Assembly: GCF_014202695.1 (NCBI RefSeq)
Contig: NZ_JACHHH010000003.1
Location: 62,001-126,000, forward strand
From: Oribacterium sinus
GTDB taxonomy: Bacteria; Bacillota; Clostridia; Lachnospirales; Lachnospiraceae
DNA length: 64,000 bases
Direction: 5' to 3'
This document shows positions 59,610 through 64,000 of the stretch, piece by piece. Position 1 is the first letter of the stretch; each line of letters starts with the position of its first letter. The position numbers were made by a program, and so were the translations under genes. The notes under the pieces were generated by a model. It saw only the letters and a list, made by a program, of their open reading frames with translations. It was not told where the DNA came from and did not search any database.

Positions 59610-60279
59610 GCTTTTCGCCTCTCTTCTCAAAATCCCGGTCAATATCCGCTTTCCAGGCACCACCAACAAACATCGTCTCCATATCCGAAACCTTACATTC
59701 TCTAATACGTGTCACAGCTTCATCAATAACCCGGTAATTAAGTGCTGTACCAACTCCATCGCAGTTGTAGTTTGCCGCCCTATCCTGTTTGATTCCCATA
59801 CTTCCGGCAACTTTTATAGCATCTATGTTTGCTCCCAAGAAAAGAAATTCCCAATGATACTTCTCTTGTTGATTTTGAATAAGCTTCTTTACATCCGTAA
59901 AGGAGTACTTTCTACTGGCATTTTCAAGACCATCCGTTGTGATTACAAATAAGGTCTTAGCGGGTCTATCTTCCTCTCTCGCATACTTATGAACATTAGC
60001 AATATGACGAATTGCTCCCCCCACTGCATCCAAGAGTGCCGTGCATCCACGGACATAGTAGTCCGCTTCCGTCAGCTTTTTTACATTTCCAATAGGGGCT
60101 CTGTCATGAATTACTTCCGCCTCATCGTCAAACAAAACAGTAGATACAAATACCTCTCCGGTTTCCTTTTGTTGCTTTTCTATCATGGCATTAAATCCGC
60201 CGATAGTATCGGATTCAAGCCCGGCCATAGATCCGCTTCTGTCAAGGATAAATACAAGTTCCGTTAAATTTTCTCTCAT
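59599..60279 (-). CDS. von Willebrand factor type A domain protein
   Basis: A 226-aa cytoplasmic vWA protein of the YegL/TerY style. The metal-ion-dependent adhesion site is complete: DRSGSM (about residues 13-18), the threonine in GCTALLDA and the aspartate in TTDGLENAS. The vWA fold fills most of the chain. Such proteins act as metal-dependent binding modules, often beside ATPases or stress and defence genes. The ATG at 60279 has GGAGGG eight bases upstream. It lies 90 bp after the macro-domain gene and overlaps the next gene. Confidence 0.88.
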   Translation of the reverse strand: MRENLTELVFILDRSGSMAGLESDTIGGFNAMIEKQQKETGEVFVSTVLFDDEAEVIHDRAPIGNVKKLTEADYYVRGCTALLDAVGGAIRHIANVHKYAREEDRPAKTLFVITTDGLENASRKYSFTDVKKLIQNQQEKYHWEFLFLGANIDAIKVAGSMGIKQDRAANYNCDGVGTALNYRVIDEAVTRIRECKVSDMETMFVGGAWKADIDRDFEKRGEKHEI

Positions 60280-60369
60280 AGTGATTCCCTCCATCATTTG
60301 CTTGTTTGCATGTTTACGAGGGTATCCTATCGCTTCTTGCTTTCGTTTTGGTCACTTGTCAGGCGACAT

Positions 60370-61404
60370 TTAAACTGCTTGCATTCCCAGGAGTGGTTCA
60401 CCATGTTCAAAAAGAGCAAGATTGATTTCATAGATATCATAAGCTTCCCGCTCTATAAAATATTGCACAATAAGATCCTGCTTACTGCAGGGAGATAAGG
60501 CCCAGCCCGCCCTTGAAAGCAAATCCTTTGTGTCATCCAGATTCAATTCCAATGCAACAGCCAGAGCCAGCGCTGTGGATTTACTCGGATTTTTGGTGGT
60601 TCCGCATTTCAGTTTGGAAAATGCCTTTCTGTCCAGATTTGCTTTCTTCTGAACCTCAACATCGCTAAGACCTTTTTGATCTGCGAAGGAAAAAACCAGC
60701 TCCATAAAGCTTTTGTCAAGATTCTTTACCGCATCCTCCAAGCTTCGAACTTCGGAAACCAGGCACTTTTCCGGACTGATATGCGCCCCGTAAACAGAGC
60801 TCACTCTAACAGGATCAGCATTAGAACTTTTTCCTCTAACATATGATTCCGAATACTCTTCCGAAATCTTTTCTTCTACATAATGCTTATTGATATATTC
60901 ATCAATATCACCGTATAGTTCCGTTGATAGGGAATAGGATTTTTCATCAAAAACCACAAGATAAAGCTCTATGTCATTTTCCGACATAAAGCTTTCTATC
61001 TCCGACAGAGCAATTCTAAGGGCTATTCCCTTGGGAAAACCATAGCTTCCTGACGCCAAAAGAGGGATGGCAAGACTGAGAATATGATGTTCAAGGGCAA
61101 GTTTAAAGATACTGCGGTAACATTTTCTTATAATTATTTCTTCGTCTGAGTTCCCACCCTGCCAGGCCGTTCCTACCGTATGGATAATATACTTTGCAGG
61201 AAGATTGTATCCATCCGTAATAAAGGAGCTTCCGGGAGCAATAGCCCCTATTTCCTGTCGTCTCCGCAAAAGCTTTTCTTCCCCGGCAGCCTTATAAACA
61301 GCACTGTCTATTCCCGCAGCATATCCCGGTATAGGATTAGCCGGATTCACTATGGCATCAAGCTGCATTTTTGTAATATCGTTTCGGATGATTTGAAATG
61401 GCAT
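60370..61404 (-). CDS. Macro domain protein with C-terminal helix-turn-helix-like region
   Basis: A 344-aa two-part protein. Residues 1 to about 160 form a macro domain, an ADP-ribose binding and often hydrolysing fold: IIRNDITKMQLDAIVNPANP at the start, GIDSAVYKAAG, and IPLLASGSYGFPKGIALRIA for the phosphate loop. After a linker, residues about 235-300 look like an XRE-type region (GLSDVEVQKKANLDRKAFSK, then STALALAVALELNLDDTKDL). So it may sense ADP-ribose or NAD metabolites and bind DNA or protein. The ATG at 61404 (GGAGAG) is chosen over a GTG four codons earlier. It is the first gene of a run with vWA, a small protein and DUF2262. Confidence 0.85.
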   Translation of the reverse strand: MPFQIIRNDITKMQLDAIVNPANPIPGYAAGIDSAVYKAAGEEKLLRRRQEIGAIAPGSSFITDGYNLPAKYIIHTVGTAWQGGNSDEEIIIRKCYRSIFKLALEHHILSLAIPLLASGSYGFPKGIALRIALSEIESFMSENDIELYLVVFDEKSYSLSTELYGDIDEYINKHYVEEKISEEYSESYVRGKSSNADPVRVSSVYGAHISPEKCLVSEVRSLEDAVKNLDKSFMELVFSFADQKGLSDVEVQKKANLDRKAFSKLKCGTTKNPSKSTALALAVALELNLDDTKDLLSRAGWALSPCSKQDLIVQYFIEREAYDIYEINLALFEHGEPLLGMQAV

Positions 61405-61527
61405 AGCACTCTCCACTAATCTCTTTAAGACACTTTTGGAGCAAAAAGGAAAGCTAAGTTATCAAGAAAAGATACAGAAGGTTTGGCCCCGATGTTTGCT
61501 CAGCTCCCCTCTATATCCTCCCTTCCC

Positions 61528-62145
61528 TTATCGGACAAAATTTGTAGCTATCCCCTCTTCTTGCTCCGGTAAACCGTATTTTTCTTTCCCAAGGGCAATA
61601 CTCTTCATCAAAAAGGCCATATTTCTGGCTAGAGTTCTCATAGTTTGCAAGCCTTCCAGGTCTTCCTTCGCCTCTCCTTTTTCGCATCCGTGCACGCTGT
61701 TCCAGTATTGACTGGAGGCTACCGGCATTCCCGCGATTGTAAAATACTTATTCAATTCATCAAAGGTCGCGGATAAACCGCCTCGTCTTGCCACAACCAC
61801 ACTGGCGCCCACCTTCATGGTCTTATCAAAATGTGTACTGTAGAACAGTCTGTCCAGACAGGCAATCAGGGTAGCATTTGCGGAGGCATAATAAACCGGG
61901 GATGCCACTACTAAAGCATCTGCGGCTTCAAATTTCTCTGCCAGTTCATTTACCGGGTCATTGAAGACGCATTTTCCATTCTTATAACAATAACCACAGG
62001 CAATACAGCCTCGTATATCTTTATTGCCGATTTGCACTACTTCTACCTCTATATTTTCCTGCTCAAAGACCTTAAGCATCTCCTCCAGGGCAATGCTTGT
62101 ATTGCCTCCGATGCGAGGACTTCCATTAATAATCAATGTCTTCAT
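61528..62145 (-). CDS. Flavodoxin-like NAD(P)H-dependent reductase / iron-sulfur flavoprotein type
   Basis: A 205-aa flavodoxin-fold protein. NGSPRIGGNTSIALEEML at the N-terminus is the FMN phosphate loop. C-x2-C-x6-C spacing in GCIACGYCYKNGKCVF resembles the cysteine cluster of iron-sulfur flavoproteins. FEAADALVVASPVYYASANA is the second FMN-contact segment. Such enzymes reduce quinones or other acceptors. The ATG at 62145 follows AGGAGA; the frame extends upstream only because it overlaps the broken alcohol dehydrogenase. Confidence 0.88.
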   Translation of the reverse strand: MKTLIINGSPRIGGNTSIALEEMLKVFEQENIEVEVVQIGNKDIRGCIACGYCYKNGKCVFNDPVNELAEKFEAADALVVASPVYYASANATLIACLDRLFYSTHFDKTMKVGASVVVARRGGLSATFDELNKYFTIAGMPVASSQYWNSVHGCEKGEAKEDLEGLQTMRTLARNMAFLMKSIALGKEKYGLPEQEEGIATNFVR

Positions 62146-62179
62146 AAATTGTTCTCCTGACTTTTTTGTGCAACTCCTG

Positions 62180-62498
62180 TTGTGTATCTCCTCTAACTTT
62201 CCTTCTCGGGGTGATAATGGCGAGTCCTTCTCCATGGGTGATGTCATAGTATGCCGAAAGCGCATGCTCCATGTCGTGACAGGGCTGCCTTGGCTTTTAC
62301 CTTATAAGTAATCAAATCCCAAGGATCTCCCTCATACTTCGCCCCTGCAGCAATGGCCTTGCTACAGTCCAAGACACTTCCGCTTCCGTAGCTCAGCAGA
62401 ATCCTTTTTCCGAACTGCTTCATTACTTCCGGAAGTTCTTGAATTACGTCTTTTCCGAAAATGAGTCTTGTCGGGGTTTGATAGTCAAAGTTTTGCAT
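62180..62498 (-). pseudogene. Iron-containing alcohol dehydrogenase, heavily deleted
   Basis: A remnant of a butanol-dehydrogenase-like gene. The start (FDYQTPTRLIFGKDVIQELP) is intact with GGAGG before the ATG at 62498. It jumps directly to the mid part (GSVLDCSKAIAAGAKYEG), then, in another frame, to HDMEHALSAYYDITHGEG, the metal-binding histidine region, and decays before the flavodoxin gene. At least two internal deletions and a frame change. Confidence 0.8.
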
Positions 62499-62513
62499 AT
62501 TTTCCTCCTGTTT

Positions 62514-63767
62514 TTAGATTTCCATACTATCCGGATTAAGAAGAAAATCATAAACGCTCATCACCAATATGCCTTCTTCATTATAAAGTGGTGCCACAGC
62601 ATCCTTTGTAATAATAATCTTTTTAAATCCATCGCCTGTATTCACCAACGAGCGTTGCTCCTGTTCCATCTTTTCTTTATCAGGTAATGCATAGGCCGAT
62701 TGAATATAAAATCTCTTTGAGCCTTTATTGCAAACGAAGTCCACTTCCAACTGTTTTCTAATTTTCTTACCATTTTTATCTACTTCATTCATCACAACAA
62801 CCCCTACGTCCACATTATATCCACGAACTTTTAGTTCATTAAATATAATGTTTTCCATTACGTGAGTCTCCTCCACCTGCCTAAAATTAAGTCTAGCATT
62901 CCTAAGTCCCAGATCGGTAAAGTAATACTTTGATGGAGTATTAATGTACTTTTTGCCCTTAATATCATATCGAATTGCACTATCTATAAGAAATGAATCT
63001 CTAAGATAATCTATATATTTGATTATCGTATCTTTGCTTATGGACTTGTTCTTAACACTTTTAAATGTCGCTGATAGCTTACTTGGGTTCGTAAGAGAAC
63101 CAATTGCTGACGATAAAATATTAAGAAGTTCTTCTAATTCCGCCTTATTTCGTATATTATTTCTTCCGGTAATATCGGAAATGTAGGTTTCTTCAAACAG
63201 GGATTTTAAAAAATCGGATTTCTGATCAGCCGTTTCAAAACCTAGGACAAGCGGTATTCCACCAAACAGTACATAATCCCTCCAGCCTTCTTGTTTGTCA
63301 CCATCATATACGCTCATAAATTCGCCAAATGTTAGAGGATACATATGAACTTCATCCCCACGTCCACGAAATTCTGTAATAATATCCTTTGATAAGAATT
63401 TTGCATTACTTCCCGTTACATATACATCTACATTTTGCTTTCTTCCGAGGCTATTAAGAACTGATTCAAAATCATCAAGCATCTGGACTTCATCTAACAG
63501 AACATAATACATTCTTTCATCCGACATTTTCTCCATTATATATGGAAATAAGACCTCCGGATCTCTATACCTTTTATTCTCAAAAGAGTCAAACGCAATC
63601 TCAATAATATGATTTTCAGCAACTCCTTCATTTACCAAATACTCTTTAAAAAGATTAAATAAAAGATATGATTTTCCACATCTTCGCATACCCGTCACAA
63701 CCTTAATTAATCCGTTATGCCTTTTCGAAATAAGCTTATTCAAATATACATCTCTACCTATTTTCAT
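62514..63767 (-). CDS. AAA ATP-binding protein with DUF4143 domain
   Basis: A 417-aa protein of the common P-loop plus DUF4143 type. P-loop GMRRCGKSYLL (near residue 27), Walker B region YVLLDEVQML, sensor VTGSNAKFLSKD and FRGRGDEVHMYPLTFGEF. The C-terminal DUF4143 part has YYFTDLGLRNARLNF and the PD-(D/E)XK-like EVDFVCNKGSKRFYIQ. Cellular role unknown; such genes are typical of variable islands. The ATG at 63767 follows GAGGTG. A perfect palindrome lies 20 bp upstream, and a dead relative is at 53648. Confidence 0.88.
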   Translation of the reverse strand: MKIGRDVYLNKLISKRHNGLIKVVTGMRRCGKSYLLFNLFKEYLVNEGVAENHIIEIAFDSFENKRYRDPEVLFPYIMEKMSDERMYYVLLDEVQMLDDFESVLNSLGRKQNVDVYVTGSNAKFLSKDIITEFRGRGDEVHMYPLTFGEFMSVYDGDKQEGWRDYVLFGGIPLVLGFETADQKSDFLKSLFEETYISDITGRNNIRNKAELEELLNILSSAIGSLTNPSKLSATFKSVKNKSISKDTIIKYIDYLRDSFLIDSAIRYDIKGKKYINTPSKYYFTDLGLRNARLNFRQVEETHVMENIIFNELKVRGYNVDVGVVVMNEVDKNGKKIRKQLEVDFVCNKGSKRFYIQSAYALPDKEKMEQEQRSLVNTGDGFKKIIITKDAVAPLYNEEGILVMSVYDFLLNPDSMEI

Positions 63768-63786
63768 ATTGGTGCACCTCGTCACA

Positions 63787-63825
63787 TATTAGACAAAAAT
63801 ACAGATTCCGCATTTTTGTCTAATA
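63787..63825. promoter_or_regulatory. Perfect 14-bp inverted repeat upstream of the DUF4143 ATPase gene
   Basis: TATTAGACAAAAAT (63787-63800) and its exact complement (63812-63825) around 11 bases, immediately before the ribosome site and start at 63767. An operator for an unknown regulator is likely; a 5' hairpin in the transcript is the alternative. Nothing else was recognised to the window end. Confidence 0.55.
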
Positions 63826-64000
63826 GAAGTATACATCCTATCAAAGGCTCAATCAATACTCTAGAGCCAAGAATGCATAAGTTTATCACTGCTTGTTTTT
63901 ACCATTGTAGCGGAATACCTATGATTAGGGCTATTTCCCTGGTATAAACGCTCCCATCAATGTATTTACTCTACCAACACAAAAATGGCCAGCCGCCAAA

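Noticed and set aside
62146-62265. N-terminal extension of the flavodoxin-like protein
   Set aside because: The extra codons are an out-of-frame reading of the broken alcohol dehydrogenase; the AGGAGA-supported ATG at 62145 is the real start.

Overview
The window looks like chromosomal DNA from a low-to-mid-GC, non-spore-forming Lachnospiraceae bacterium. An Oribacterium-like oral or gut anaerobe is my best guess, but that is only inferred from protein style. Supporting points are clostridial Shine-Dalgarno sequences, a reduced dcw cluster whose ftsZ is followed by prfC and not by the sporulation genes spoIIGA/sigE/sigG, MetNIQ, a short-form Dxs and choline-binding-type wall repeats. Almost every gene lies on the minus strand; iolA is the only clear plus-strand gene. 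| Layout: (1) 0-5.2 kb is a tandem array of Rpn-family (PD-(D/E)XK) genes: three full-length copies and two C-terminal-only copies, with repeated intergenic blocks. (2) 5.7-7.3 kb is a secreted cell-wall-binding-repeat protein with its own promoter and terminator. (3) 7.6-22.2 kb is a complete-looking myo-inositol catabolic locus. On the minus strand it runs iolR, iolJ, iolC, iolD, iolB, iolE, iolG, a ribose-type ABC importer (binding protein, ATPase, permease) and a second Gfo/Idh/MocA dehydrogenase; iolA is divergent. (4) 22.5-30.3 kb is mixed housekeeping: dxs, cysK, an Rrf2 regulator, a GH36 alpha-galactosidase, a DUF5662-like protein and a PAP2 phosphatase. (5) 30.4-41.4 kb holds two tRNAs, a TlpA-like lipoprotein, an aroD-aroK fusion, yqeG, nrdR, a DUF975 membrane protein, metQ-metI-metN, pepV and prfC. 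(6) 41.6-52.1 kb is the dcw cell-division cluster (mraZ, rsmH, ftsL, ftsI, mraY, murD, ftsW, ftsQ, ftsZ), with an MraZ-type operator at its head; ychF follows at 52.4-53.5 kb. (7) 53.5-64 kb is an accessory island: a decayed DUF4143 ATPase, a small membrane protein, a frameshifted AbiE toxin-antitoxin pair, a segmentally duplicated DUF2262 gene interrupted by a RelB/YoeB module and a Sel1 protein, a macro-domain/HTH - vWA - small protein - DUF2262 operon, a flavodoxin-like protein, a broken alcohol dehydrogenase and an intact DUF4143 ATPase behind a perfect palindrome. | Most interesting signals: a family of hairpin-forming intergenic elements (five near-complete copies and two halves) whose stems vary in a compensatory way; conserved nested translation starts inside every rpn copy together with free-standing C-terminal Rpn pieces; a 22-bp tandem array grown out of the murD stop codon; and the island's macro/vWA/DUF2262 gene set with its duplicated AbiE operator.
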